Shown one piece after another: positions 45,725 to 55,230 of a stretch of DNA of 64,000 bases. The stretch lies in the NCBI RefSeq assembly GCF_000177375.1, contig NZ_ADFR01000007.1, positions 1 to 64,000 of the forward strand, written 5' to 3'. Every line of letters starts with the position of its first letter. Position 1 is the first letter of the stretch. A program made the position numbers and the translations under genes. Below the pieces are notes generated by a model. The model made no database searches. It was not told where the DNA came from and worked only from the letters and a program-made list of their open reading frames with translations. Source of the stretch: Bulleidia extructa W1219 (lineage in GTDB: Bacteria; Bacillota_I; Bacilli_A; Erysipelotrichales; Erysipelotrichaceae).

Positions 45725-45766
45725 AAAAAGATCTTTAAAATCAAATGACTCTAAAGACCTTTTTTA
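45725..45766 (-). terminator. Terminator of the maltodextrin operon
   Basis: On the reverse strand AAGGTCTTTA pairs with TTAAAGATCTT (one G-U) around an AT-rich loop and runs into T residues. Confidence 0.72.
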
Positions 45767-45783
45767 TCACTTATACCATTTAT

Positions 45784-46947
45784 TTATTGTTTTACTTCTA
45801 AATTCATTTTTGTTTCTTTATCAAAAACATGGATAGCATTATTACTAAAATCAAAATACATCGTATCACCAATCTTCATATCATGAGATCCATTTGCATT
45901 CATTGTAGGCATGATCACAATCATTTCATTCCCCTCAAAATTCGCATGCAAATGGATTGAACTACCCATCATTTCACTTACTTCAATATTCGCTTGCAAA
46001 GCATTTTTATCATCTGTCAATTGAATATTTTCCGGTCTGATACCGATAACGACTTCTTTGTCGGTTATATGATTTGCTCTTAAATTAGCTTGTTTCTGAT
46101 CAGATAATACAATATCCTTACCACCAATCACAACACTATACTGACCTTGTTCATTTAATTTAAGATGGCCATCAAAATAGTTCATTTGCGGAACACCGAT
46201 GAATCCGGCCACAAATAAATTAGCTGGAGAATGATAGACCTCTTGTGGCGTTCCGATTTGTTGAATAATGCCATCTTTCATAATGACAATACGATCACCC
46301 AATGTCATCGCTTCCGTCTGATCGTGTGTAACATATACGAAAGTTGTGTTAATTCTCTGACGTAATTTAATGATTTCCGCTCTCATTTGATTACGCAATT
46401 TTGCATCTAAGTTAGATAAAGGTTCGTCCATAAGCAATACTTTAGGCTCCCGGACAATAGCACGTCCAATAGCCACGCGCTGACGTTGACCCCCAGATAA
46501 AGCCTTTGGTTTACGATCCAAATATTCTGTAATACCCAAGATTTCCGCTGCTTCATTGACCCGTCGATCAATTTCATCTTTTGCAACCCTTTGCATCTTA
46601 AGTGGAAAACCGATATTTTGGCGTACCGTCATATGTGGATACAGAGCATAATTTTGGAATACCATCGCAATATCACGATCCTTAGGAGCTAAATCATTCA
46701 CTACCTTTCCATCAATTTCCAACTGCCCCTTTGAAATTTCTTCAAGTCCTGCAATCATACGCAATGTGGTTGATTTACCACAACCGGATGGACCAACCAA
46801 CACCACAAATTCTTTATCCGCAATCTCCAAATTAAAATCTTGGACAGCTAATACTCCCTCTTCAGTTATTTTAAGATTATTGTTTTTCCTTTTTTTATCC
46901 TGATTCGGATAAATTTTAACAATGTTTTTTAATGTGACTGTTGACAT
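45784..46947 (-). CDS. Sugar ABC transporter ATPase (MsmK/UgpC type)
   Basis: The 387-residue ATPase has Walker A GPSGCGKST, signature LSGGQRQRVAIGRAI, Walker B KVLLMDEPLSNLDAKL and H-loop VTHDQTEAMTLGD, with a C-terminal TOBE region (IGIRPENIQL). MsmK-type ATPases energise several sugar importers, here most likely the adjacent maltodextrin permeases. I start at the ATG at 46947 after AAAGGAA; an earlier ATG overlaps the malQ stop. Last gene of the mal operon. Confidence 0.93.
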   Translation of the reverse strand: MSTVTLKNIVKIYPNQDKKRKNNNLKITEEGVLAVQDFNLEIADKEFVVLVGPSGCGKSTTLRMIAGLEEISKGQLEIDGKVVNDLAPKDRDIAMVFQNYALYPHMTVRQNIGFPLKMQRVAKDEIDRRVNEAAEILGITEYLDRKPKALSGGQRQRVAIGRAIVREPKVLLMDEPLSNLDAKLRNQMRAEIIKLRQRINTTFVYVTHDQTEAMTLGDRIVIMKDGIIQQIGTPQEVYHSPANLFVAGFIGVPQMNYFDGHLKLNEQGQYSVVIGGKDIVLSDQKQANLRANHITDKEVVIGIRPENIQLTDDKNALQANIEVSEMMGSSIHLHANFEGNEMIVIMPTMNANGSHDMKIGDTMYFDFSNNAIHVFDKETKMNLEVKQ

Positions 46948-46951
46948 ACAT

Positions 46952-48454
46952 TTATTTCCTTTCATCCCCGTGAATATAACGTCCGTAAACTTCAGCTAAT
47001 CGACCCAATCGAATCGCCAAATCCGATCTGAAATCTTCTTTATTGCACCGATACACCCAATTATTTCCAAGAGTCGATGGTATATTAATGCGTGCTTTAC
47101 TACCTAGACCCAATAAGTCTTGAAACTGAGTAATAGCCAGATTTGCGACACTGGCATATTGAGCTCGTATCACACCCCAATGATATCCTTCTTCTTTTGT
47201 TAAGTGGAAGTATTCCTTTGCCCGTTTTACATCCTGTTTGTTAGCTGTTTTCAACCACCCTTGAATCGTGTCATTATCATGCGTACCGGCATATACAACA
47301 CAATTATAGTTGTACGTATGTGGTAAATACACCGAGTTTGTTTCTCGTGAATCAAAAGCAAATTGTAATACCTTCATTCCAGGATATCCCGTTTGATTTA
47401 ATAACTCATGAACATCTTCACTTAAAAAGCCTAAGTCTTCCGCCATAATAGAAACATCCCCCAACTTTTCTTTTATAGCTTTAAATAAGTCATATCCGGG
47501 GCCTTTACACCATCTACCATCTGAAGCCGTTGAATTTCCAAATGGAATTGCATAGTAGGAAGAAAAGCCGCGGAAATGATCGATGCGTAAAATATCATAA
47601 AAACGCAATTGATGTTTCACTCTTAAAATCCACCATTCATACTTGTTTTTCTTCAGATATTCCCAATCAAACAAAGGATTTCCCCATAATTGTCCATCGA
47701 CCGAAAAACCATCAGGTGGGCAACCTGCCACTTCTATAGGAACATATTCTTTATTGAGCTGAAACAACTTCGGATGACACCATACATCTGCACTATCACC
47801 AGAAACATAAATCGGTAAATCTCCAATAATATAAATCCCATGATCCTGCGCATAATTTTTCAGTTTACGCCATTGATCGTAGAATAAAAATTGAATTTTT
47901 TTCCAAAATAGCACTTCTTCTTTCAAATCTATCCGTAGTGCTTGTATAGTTGAATCATCCCGTGTACGAATATTTTTTGGCCACTCTTGCAAGGCGATTC
48001 CGCCAAGCGATTCTTTAGTAGCCATGTACAATGCGTAGTCCTCTAACCAATAAGCTTCATCCATCACAAATTGATTAAATTCATTCAATTTCTTTTGCGA
48101 TATACGGTTACATGCTTTTCTTAAAACCTTAAAGCGGTTCTGATAAATAGCTTCGTAATCAATTCTATTTTTTCTCTTTCCCCAGTTGATAGAAGCGTAT
48201 TCATTTGTCTTCAATAAGCCCTCTTTTTTTAAATCATCCAAGTCAATAAAGTAGGGATTACCGGCAAATGTCGAAAAAGATTGATAAGGAGAGTCTCCAT
48301 ATCCCGTAGGTCCAATTGGTAAAATTTGCCAATACGTTTGTTTAGCTTTCTTTAAAAACTTTATGAATTTACGAGCTTGTTCTCCCATTGTTCCGATACC
48401 ATAATCTGATGGTAAAGAAGCAATCGGCAATAATACTCCTGCGCTTCGTTTCAT
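46952..48454 (-). CDS. malQ: 4-alpha-glucanotransferase
   Basis: This GH77 enzyme of about 500 residues transfers maltosyl units between dextrins, making chains that phosphorylase can shorten. Its catalytic residues are visible in LRIDHFRGFSSYYAIPF (nucleophile Asp), SIMAEDLGFLSEDV (acid Glu) and AGTHDNDTIQGW (stabilising Asp). It starts MKRSAGVLLPIASLPSDYGI after GGGAG; five extra residues upstream lack support. It lies between the LacI regulator and the ATPase in the mal operon. Confidence 0.96.
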   Translation of the reverse strand: MKRSAGVLLPIASLPSDYGIGTMGEQARKFIKFLKKAKQTYWQILPIGPTGYGDSPYQSFSTFAGNPYFIDLDDLKKEGLLKTNEYASINWGKRKNRIDYEAIYQNRFKVLRKACNRISQKKLNEFNQFVMDEAYWLEDYALYMATKESLGGIALQEWPKNIRTRDDSTIQALRIDLKEEVLFWKKIQFLFYDQWRKLKNYAQDHGIYIIGDLPIYVSGDSADVWCHPKLFQLNKEYVPIEVAGCPPDGFSVDGQLWGNPLFDWEYLKKNKYEWWILRVKHQLRFYDILRIDHFRGFSSYYAIPFGNSTASDGRWCKGPGYDLFKAIKEKLGDVSIMAEDLGFLSEDVHELLNQTGYPGMKVLQFAFDSRETNSVYLPHTYNYNCVVYAGTHDNDTIQGWLKTANKQDVKRAKEYFHLTKEEGYHWGVIRAQYASVANLAITQFQDLLGLGSKARINIPSTLGNNWVYRCNKEDFRSDLAIRLGRLAEVYGRYIHGDERK

Positions 48455-48474
48455 GATCAAATCTCCCACTAAAT

Positions 48475-49485
48475 TTATATCTTTTTTATACTTGCACCCT
48501 TTATCAATTGATATGGTATTTCTTCATGAATCCCATAACCGTGATAGGCAATTCGTAAAAGTAAATCGTCCACCCCTCGTTTTGCAAGTTCTTGTGTATC
48601 CTGATGAATAGTCGCCAGCCTTGGATAGATAAAATGCCCAACACAAATACCATCAAATCCTATGATAGAAATATCCTCCGGAACTCTTTTACCACTATCC
48701 CGAATGGCTGCAATGGCACCAACTGCAATGGTATCTGATACAGCAAATATAGCTGAAATATCAGAATGTCTTTTTAATAACTTAATAGTGCTGGCATAAC
48801 CACCTTCCATTGAAAATCGACTATCTTCATAATAATCATCCTCGAATCGTATGCGATGACTCTTCAATACACCAATACAACTTTTCACCCGATTCTGAGT
48901 AATTTGAGAATCCTCTGTACCACCCACAATGCCAATCCTTCGGTGATTGTTTTCCAATAAATATTGTATAGCACTTGCTGCTCCACTGACATCATTCGTC
49001 GTAAAACTAGATAAATTATCAAAAGAAAGTTCACTGGCATCACTAGTTAATAAAACACATGGAACCGAAATTCTTTTAAAGTCAGCTCTAAAGTTTTCTA
49101 AGTTTCCTCCCAAGAATATAAATCCCTTTGGTTTTTTTTCTAACAACATTTGATATGCCCTCATCACTTCATTCTGATTTTCATCAATAAAAATAACTGA
49201 GGCCTCTTCTCTTTTTTTCGATAAATTCCCTTGCACTTGCTCCAGTAAATCCGCAAATAAAATATTTCCATATCCTTTCACAATAATAACGATATTCGAA
49301 CTTATTGTTTTTTTTAATTGCTTTGCATTAACATTCGGTTGGTAATTATGATCTTCAATAATTTTCTCTATTTTTTCTTTTGTTTCCGGGCTTAAATCCG
49401 GATGATTATTTAATACACGAGAAACAGTACCTGTACTAAATCCCGATAGTTTTGCAATATCTTTGATTGTTAATGCCTTACTCAT
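48475..49485 (-). CDS. LacI-family regulator, probably of maltodextrin genes
   Basis: The 336-residue repressor has the N-terminal HTH (IKDIAKLSGFSTGTVSRVLN, then the hinge region) and a periplasmic-binding-type effector domain (DISIIGFDGICVGHFIYPRL, EELAKRGVDDLLLRIAYHG-like end). It lies inside the mal operon between the permeases and malQ, so MalR-type control by maltose or maltodextrin is likely. A near-palindromic site before the operon is its best target. Confidence 0.92.
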   Translation of the reverse strand: MSKALTIKDIAKLSGFSTGTVSRVLNNHPDLSPETKEKIEKIIEDHNYQPNVNAKQLKKTISSNIVIIVKGYGNILFADLLEQVQGNLSKKREEASVIFIDENQNEVMRAYQMLLEKKPKGFIFLGGNLENFRADFKRISVPCVLLTSDASELSFDNLSSFTTNDVSGAASAIQYLLENNHRRIGIVGGTEDSQITQNRVKSCIGVLKSHRIRFEDDYYEDSRFSMEGGYASTIKLLKRHSDISAIFAVSDTIAVGAIAAIRDSGKRVPEDISIIGFDGICVGHFIYPRLATIHQDTQELAKRGVDDLLLRIAYHGYGIHEEIPYQLIKGASIKKI

Positions 49486-49494
49486 GGTATATCT

Positions 49495-50331
49495 TTATCC
49501 TTTCACCGCCCCTGCGGCAACGCCTTTTATAATATACTTTTGGCAACTCAAATAAAACACAATCACAGGAATCACCGCCATAACCAGGGCAGCCATAATG
49601 GCTCCCATATCCACACGGCCATAACTACCTTTCATATACTGAATCACAATAGAGATCGTCTTGTATTTCTTAACATCCAATACAAGATATGGTAACAGGA
49701 AGTCATTCCAAATCCACATCGTCTCTAAAATCCCCACTGAAATATAAGTAGGCTTCATAATAGGAAGCACCACTAAAAAGAACGTTTGAACGGGGGAACA
49801 ACCATCAATCATGGCAGCTTCTTCAATTTCAATCGGAATTGACTTAACAAAGCCGCAGAACATAAATACAGCTAACCCGGCACCAAATCCCAAATAAATA
49901 ATCACGATTCCCCAAGGCGTTACTAAGCCAAGACGATTGGCCACTAAGCTTAATGTAAACATAACCATTTGAAATGGAACAACCATTGAGAAAATACACA
50001 ACAAATAAATCAATTTTGTCACTCTATTCTTAACTCTTGTCACATACCATGCACACATAGACGTACAAACAAGAATCAAAATAACACTAACCACCGTAAT
50101 AAATACAGTCCATCCTACCGCTTCTAAAAATCCATATTTCTTCATGGCCATAACATAATTTAAGAAGCCACTAAATGTTTCTGCATTTGGAAGTTTAAAA
50201 GGCTCATCATTGATCCAAATTTTATTTTTAAAAGAATTAACTAAAACAATCAATATAGGTAAAATCCAACTGATGGACAACACTGATAAAATCGCACCCA
50301 GTCCAACATGATTTTTCTTTTCATTTGCCAT
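49495..50331 (-). CDS. Carbohydrate ABC transporter permease, MalG type
   Basis: The 278-residue protein has six membrane segments and the EAA loop EEAAMIDGCSPVQTFFLVVLP. It is the second permease of the dextrin importer, following the MalF-type gene by one base, so translation is coupled. Substrate is inferred from malQ and phosphorylase neighbours. Confidence 0.92.
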   Translation of the reverse strand: MANEKKNHVGLGAILSVLSISWILPILIVLVNSFKNKIWINDEPFKLPNAETFSGFLNYVMAMKKYGFLEAVGWTVFITVVSVILILVCTSMCAWYVTRVKNRVTKLIYLLCIFSMVVPFQMVMFTLSLVANRLGLVTPWGIVIIYLGFGAGLAVFMFCGFVKSIPIEIEEAAMIDGCSPVQTFFLVVLPIMKPTYISVGILETMWIWNDFLLPYLVLDVKKYKTISIVIQYMKGSYGRVDMGAIMAALVMAVIPVIVFYLSCQKYIIKGVAAGAVKG

Positions 50332-50332
50332 A

Positions 50333-51175
50333 TTATTGTTGAACCTCCTTTTCTCTAGTTGCTCGTAATTGAATCAAACCGATGCCCACAACCATGATAA
50401 AGAATAGAACCGCTTTAGCTTGACCGACACCTTCCCAACCAACACGGCCATAAAATGTATTATAAATATTCAAAGCCATCATTTCCGACATTTTAGCCGG
50501 TTCTCCGGCTGTTAAAGCCAAGTTTTGATCGAATAATTTAAATCCATTTGTGACTGATAAAAAAGTACAAATGGTAATAGAAGGCATCATCATTGGTAAA
50601 GTCACATGAATCAACTTATCCCAAGCACTTGCCCCATCGATTTCCACCGCTTCCATCACTTCTTGAGGAATGGATTGCAATCCGGCAATATAAATAATCA
50701 TCATGTACCCAATTTGTTGCCAACAAACTAGAATAACCAATCCAACAAAGCCTATCCTTGCATTTAAATTTAAGGCTGTATTGAATTGGGATAAAATACC
50801 CGAAAAAATCAGTTGCCAAATATACCCTAAAACAATGCCTCCTATCAAATTTGGCATAAAGAAAATGGTACGGAATAAATTCGTGCCTCTCAACTTCTTT
50901 GTCAGTGCCATGGCTAATGCAAATGCTGCAACATTAATCACAATCACTGTCACAAAAGCAAACGCAGCTGTGTAAAAAAAGGAGTGCTGAAATATAGTAT
51001 CAGAAAGGGCTTTTATATAATTGCTCAATCCAACGAATTGACTGTCCGTTACTGTTCTAAACTCACAGAATGATAAATAGATTCCCAACAAAAACGGAAT
51101 TAGAAATCCAATTGCGAAAGCAGCTATTGTCGGAACCACAAATAAAGGCCAATATTTTTTTATGTTTTTTTCCAT
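50333..51175 (-). CDS. Carbohydrate ABC transporter permease, MalF type
   Basis: The 280-residue permease has six membrane segments and the EAA loop MEAVEIDGASAWDKLIHVTLP. It lacks the large periplasmic P2 loop of E. coli MalF, as usual in Gram-positives. It is separated from the binding-protein gene by a strong hairpin, which probably lowers permease expression relative to the binding protein. Confidence 0.92.
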   Translation of the reverse strand: MEKNIKKYWPLFVVPTIAAFAIGFLIPFLLGIYLSFCEFRTVTDSQFVGLSNYIKALSDTIFQHSFFYTAAFAFVTVIVINVAAFALAMALTKKLRGTNLFRTIFFMPNLIGGIVLGYIWQLIFSGILSQFNTALNLNARIGFVGLVILVCWQQIGYMMIIYIAGLQSIPQEVMEAVEIDGASAWDKLIHVTLPMMMPSITICTFLSVTNGFKLFDQNLALTAGEPAKMSEMMALNIYNTFYGRVGWEGVGQAKAVLFFIMVVGIGLIQLRATREKEVQQ

Positions 51176-51195
51176 ATCTCACCTCTAAAAATATA

Positions 51196-51229
51196 TTGGC
51201 AGCAAGCCTGTAAACTCGCCTGCTGCCAA
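51196..51229 (-). other. Intercistronic hairpin between binding-protein and permease genes
   Basis: TTGGCAGCA and TGCTGCCAA are perfect arms with additional pairing inside. On the reverse strand the stem is followed by ATATATTTTT, a partial terminator or 3'-end stabiliser. Its placement matches the malE-malF gap, where differential expression is known in other bacteria. Confidence 0.8.
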
Positions 51230-51247
51230 GCACTAATCATTTTGTAT

Positions 51248-52570
51248 TTATTTTTTGGTAGCTTTTGCTTCAGCAGCCCAGCCATCTACAAATGCTTTCT
51301 TAACGGCTGCCCAATTGGCATCGGTTTGTTTTGCTGCATAGGTTGTCAATGCAGAACCAACACCATTCTTCCATGCTTCAGAAGGCATTGTTGTAAAATT
51401 CCATGAAACAGGAGTCAATCCCTTTTTAACATATTCTTCTGCAATCGTTGCCAAATAATTCTTAGATTTCAAGTTCTTCTTGAAAGGAGTCACAAGTCCC
51501 ATACCGGCTTCACCGCTAGGCATAGCACCTTCTCCACCACACAAGGCCTTAATGCCTTCTTCAGAAGTAACACACCAATTCATGAAATCCAATGTAGCTT
51601 GAATATCTTCTTTACTTGCCTTCTTATTCACACTCCAATAGTTTTCTGTACCTGTACATAAACCTTGCTTTTCTTCCCCTTGAACACCAGTATAAATTGG
51701 TAACATTCCTAAGTTTTCATCACCGACTGCCGCAATGTCATTATATGCCCATGTACCATTTTGATAGAAAACAGCCGAGCCCTTCACAAATTCAGCAACC
51801 GCATCATCACCCTTTTTAACCGATAATTGACTAGGAGCAACGGTAGAGTTATTGATATATAAGTCCCAAATCTTCTTGTAATTATCTAAATAAGTTCCTT
51901 TAATAGCCTTAGTGGTGGTAATCCCATCTGCCTTATATTCATAGTAAATTGGCAAGTTCGCTAAATGCGTTTTGAAACGCCAATCTGAGGAACCTTCCAT
52001 ACCGGAAGAGGTAAATGCTGAGAAACCTAAAGATTTCTTGCGAGCTGTAATATCTTCAACAACCCTCTTCAAATCATTAAATGATTTAATATCTTCTGGT
52101 TTGTATCCTGCTTTAGCTAATAGTTTCTTATTATAAATTAAACCATATGTTTCCAAAGCATAAGCCACACCCAATGTTTGCTTACCATCCTTCAAAGCAA
52201 AATCTTCTGAAGTTAATTGTCCGACAACACCCGATCCTGATAAATCATAACAATAGTCTTTCCAACCGGCTAATCCTACAGGGCCGTTTACCTGGAATAA
52301 AGTTGGCGCATCTTTTTTAGCCATTTCCGCTTTTAAGGTTGGTTCATATTGACCAGATGCAGCTGTCAATACTGTTACAGGAACACCTGTTTTCTTCGTA
52401 TACAACTTAGCTAATTCTTGCCATTGTGCATCTGCTTCCGGCTTGAAGTTTAAGTAATACACTTTACCTTTTGGTTTTTCATTTGAACTTTTAGAGGATG
52501 GTGTCCCACATCCTACAAGCATCGTGGTAGCCATCAATGCTGTAATACCTGCTTTGAATAAGCGTTTCAT
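51248..52570 (-). CDS. Maltodextrin-type solute-binding lipoprotein
   Basis: The 440-residue protein has a lipoprotein signal with lipobox LVGC (Cys21) followed by a Ser-rich linker (GTPSSKSSNEKPKGK). The mature part is a type-1 sugar-binding fold (KPEADAQWQELAKLYTKKTG, TLFQVNGPVGLAGWKDY, TENYWSVNKKASKEDIQATL). It captures oligosaccharides outside the membrane. First gene of the mal operon, with cre and a LacI-type operator upstream. GGGAGGG precedes the ATG. Confidence 0.93.
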   Translation of the reverse strand: MKRLFKAGITALMATTMLVGCGTPSSKSSNEKPKGKVYYLNFKPEADAQWQELAKLYTKKTGVPVTVLTAASGQYEPTLKAEMAKKDAPTLFQVNGPVGLAGWKDYCYDLSGSGVVGQLTSEDFALKDGKQTLGVAYALETYGLIYNKKLLAKAGYKPEDIKSFNDLKRVVEDITARKKSLGFSAFTSSGMEGSSDWRFKTHLANLPIYYEYKADGITTTKAIKGTYLDNYKKIWDLYINNSTVAPSQLSVKKGDDAVAEFVKGSAVFYQNGTWAYNDIAAVGDENLGMLPIYTGVQGEEKQGLCTGTENYWSVNKKASKEDIQATLDFMNWCVTSEEGIKALCGGEGAMPSGEAGMGLVTPFKKNLKSKNYLATIAEEYVKKGLTPVSWNFTTMPSEAWKNGVGSALTTYAAKQTDANWAAVKKAFVDGWAAEAKATKK

Positions 52571-52600
52571 ATTTTCCCTCCCGCTTCATTATTCATTCTG

Positions 52601-52622
52601 TAACCGTTCCCGTTAACGATTA
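52601..52622 (-). promoter_or_regulatory. LacI-type operator of the mal operon
   Basis: TAACCGTT and AACGATTA are inverted arms (one mismatch) around six bases, with a CGTTAACG core palindrome. It lies a few bases downstream of the expected transcription start, a good place for a repressor such as the LacI protein at 48.5 kb. Confidence 0.65.
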
Positions 52623-52634
52623 CGGTATACTTAT

Positions 52635-52663
52635 ATATTATTGAAAACGCTATCATTCGTCAA
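52635..52663 (-). promoter_or_regulatory. Promoter of the mal operon with cre in the spacer
   Basis: TTGACG (52658-52663), 17 bases, TAATAT (52635-52640) on the reverse strand. The spacer contains TTGAAAACGCTATCAT (52641-52656 on the forward strand), which fits every position of the cre consensus WTGNAANCGNWNNCWW. CcpA bound there would block the promoter when preferred sugars are present. Confidence 0.85.
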
Positions 52664-52699
52664 TTGTTTTTGAGCAATTTTATAAAATTATTTTTTATT

Positions 52700-52880
52700 C
52701 CATATTTAGTGCCCTATTATTTAGTTCAATTTGCCTGATACGCTTTACTTGCTTGATTGTTTTTCGCTAAAATAAGCAGTGGAATTTATATTCCACAGAC
52801 AAAAAGTAAATAAATATAAAGATTTCCCGTAGACTGTATAACATTCCTTACAGTTTGTCTTTCCATATCTATTTTAACTT
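52700..52880. other. Upstream region of the phosphorylase gene
   Basis: Non-coding. It contains a perfect inverted repeat GTGGAAT-TTAT-ATTCCAC (about 52791-52808), shaped like an operator, and a possible -10 TATAAC near 52838 without a convincing -35. Confidence 0.4.
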
Positions 52881-52907
52881 TTGAATTGTCTGTATGAAGG
52901 AGTAAGT

Positions 52908-55166
52908 ATGGAACTAGAAACACTTTTAAATTCTCGACTAAACAAATCCATTAAAGAAGCATCAAATACCGAATTATTTTATGCTATCACACAAATTGTG
53001 AATCAAAAGAAACTCGAATTGCCTTTCATCAAGGGTGAAAAAAAATTATATTACATCAGTGCTGAATTTTTAATCGGCAAACAATTGGGTAAAAATTTAA
53101 TTAATCTTGGCTTGTACCATGAGTTAGATCAAGTGTTAACTAAAAACAATAAAAGCCTCAAACAAATCGAGCAAATTGAAAAAGAACCATCTCTTGGTAA
53201 TGGCGGACTTGGACGACTAGCCGCCTGCTTCTTGGATTCTATTGCGACACTCAACCTACAAGGAGATGGTATCGGATTGAATTATCATTTAGGGTTATTT
53301 CATCAAGAATTCAAAGACAGAAAACAATTTGAAGTGGCTGATGAATGGTTACAAGATAATACCATTCTCCATCCAACAGATGTTCATTTTCCTATTGAGT
53401 TAGCAGGAAAAACTTATGTTTCACATATGTATGATGTGGATATCGTTGGTTATAATGGTCAAAAAAACACATTGCATTTATTTGATCTAGATACAATTGA
53501 TGAATCGATTGTTCATGATGGTATAGAATTTGATAAAACAGATATCGCTAGGAATCTTACCCTATTTCTATATCCAGATGATCGAAATAAAGATGGACAA
53601 TTACTACGCATCTATCAGCAGTATTTTATGGTAAGCAATGCTGCTCAATTGATCATTCAAGAAGAAAAAGAAAAAGGACACTGTTTAGATGATTTAGATA
53701 AACACGTATCCATTCAAATTAATGATACTCACCCTTCCATGATCATTCCGGAATTGATTCGCTTGCTTATTCAAGAAGGAATCCCATTTGAAAAAGCCGT
53801 GTCCATTGTAACCAATACTTGTGCCTATACAAATCACACCATTTTAGCAGAAGCATTAGAAAAATGGCCTTTAGACTATTTACAAGAAGTGGTGCCACAA
53901 TTGATTCCAATCATCCATGATCTAAACCATTCCATTCATACTGCATTTCATGGCCAGCCTGATTTAGCAATCATCGATGAACAAAACCGTGTCCATATGG
54001 CTCGTATTGATATGCACTACAGTTCCTCCATTAACGGTGTTGCCGCCCTTCATACAGAAATTCTAAAAAATCAGGAATTAAAGGCTTTCTATACGATTTA
54101 CCCTAATAAATTTAACAATAAAACCAATGGCATTACTTTCCGTCGCTGGATCATGCATTGTAATCCTGATTTAGCGAATTTAATTGATCGTTTAATTGGG
54201 AATTCATGGCATAAAAACGCAAATCAACTGGAGAAATTATTGGCATTCAGCGAAGATGAGCATGTACTAAATCAACTGGATGAAATTAAGTATAAAAATA
54301 AAACATTCCTTGCTCAACAAATTAAAGAACAGGAAGGAATTGAGGTCGATCCAAATTCCATCTTTGACATCCAAGTCAAACGTCTACATGAATACAAACG
54401 TCAACAGCTAAATGCCTTATGGATTATCCATAAATATTTACAAATCAAAGCAGGACAATTTCCGAAAAGACCAATCACCGTTATCTTTGGAGCTAAAGCA
54501 GCTCCTGCTTATGACATGGCTAAAAACATCATTCATCTGATCATTTGTCTACAAGATCTAATTCAACACGACCCGGTTGTCAACCAACATTTAAAAGTGG
54601 TTATGTTAAACAACTATAACGTGGCGAAATCTGAAATGGTTGTTCCAGCCTGTGACATTTCCGAACAAATTTCTCTTGCTTCAAAGGAAGCATCCGGTAC
54701 CGGAAATATGAAATTCATGCTGAATGGAGCTATTACTTTAGGAACAAATGATGGTGCCAATGTAGAAATTCGCCAATTGGTTGGTGATGAAAATATCTAC
54801 ACATTCGGAAAATCTTCTGATGAAGTGATTCATTTATACGAAACAGAAGGTTATCATGCCATGGACTATTATCAAAATAATGCTATCATTCATGATTGTA
54901 TTGATTTCATTACTTCTCCAGAACTTTTAGCTCTTGGTGATGAAAAAATGCTATCTTCTTTAAAAAATAATTTGATCCATGCAGATTGGTTTATGACCCT
55001 TTTGGATGTGAATTCATATTTCACCGTCAAAGAATCATTACTGGCTTGTTATGAAAATCGAAATGTCTGGAAGAAAAAAGTCCTGATCAATATTGCTAAA
55101 GCCGGATTCTTCTCAAGTGATCGAACAATCGAAGAATATAATCGGGATATTTGGCATTTAAAGTAA
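52908..55166 (+). CDS. Glycogen/maltodextrin phosphorylase
   Basis: The 752-residue GT35 enzyme releases glucose 1-phosphate from alpha-1,4-glucans. Signatures: [21 protein letters not shown] (shown as [16 protein letters not shown]), [16 protein letters not shown] and the pyridoxal-phosphate Lys region [19 protein letters not shown]. The start is the ATG at 52908, with AAGGAG five bases before it; a longer frame adds nine residues without support. It is transcribed divergently from the mal operon and completes dextrin breakdown with malQ. Whether it is glgP or malP by substrate cannot be told. Confidence 0.95.
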   Translation: MELETLLNSRLNKSIKEASNTELFYAITQIVNQKKLELPFIKGEKKLYYISAEFLIGKQLGKNLINLGLYHELDQVLTKNNKSLKQIEQIEKEPSLGNGGLGRLAACFLDSIATLNLQGDGIGLNYHLGLFHQEFKDRKQFEVADEWLQDNTILHPTDVHFPIELAGKTYVSHMYDVDIVGYNGQKNTLHLFDLDTIDESIVHDGIEFDKTDIARNLTLFLYPDDRNKDGQLLRIYQQYFMVSNAAQLIIQEEKEKGHCLDDLDKHVSIQINDTHPSMIIPELIRLLIQEGIPFEKAVSIVTNTCAYTNHTILAEALEKWPLDYLQEVVPQLIPIIHDLNHSIHTAFHGQPDLAIIDEQNRVHMARIDMHYSSSINGVAALHTEILKNQELKAFYTIYPNKFNNKTNGITFRRWIMHCNPDLANLIDRLIGNSWHKNANQLEKLLAFSEDEHVLNQLDEIKYKNKTFLAQQIKEQEGIEVDPNSIFDIQVKRLHEYKRQQLNALWIIHKYLQIKAGQFPKRPITVIFGAKAAPAYDMAKNIIHLIICLQDLIQHDPVVNQHLKVVMLNNYNVAKSEMVVPACDISEQISLASKEASGTGNMKFMLNGAITLGTNDGANVEIRQLVGDENIYTFGKSSDEVIHLYETEGYHAMDYYQNNAIIHDCIDFITSPELLALGDEKMLSSLKNNLIHADWFMTLLDVNSYFTVKESLLACYENRNVWKKKVLINIAKAGFFSSDRTIEEYNRDIWHLK

Positions 55167-55189
55167 AGTTGCTGGAAATCTTGATCAAA

Positions 55190-55230
55190 AAATAAAGGAA
55201 ATGTTTACGAACATTTCCTTTATTTATTTT
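55190..55230 (+). terminator. Bidirectional terminator between phosphorylase and pheT
   Basis: AAAGGAAATGTT and AACATTTCCTTT are perfect arms around TACG, with T-rich sequence on the forward side and A-rich sequence on the other, so it can serve both converging genes. Confidence 0.88.
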
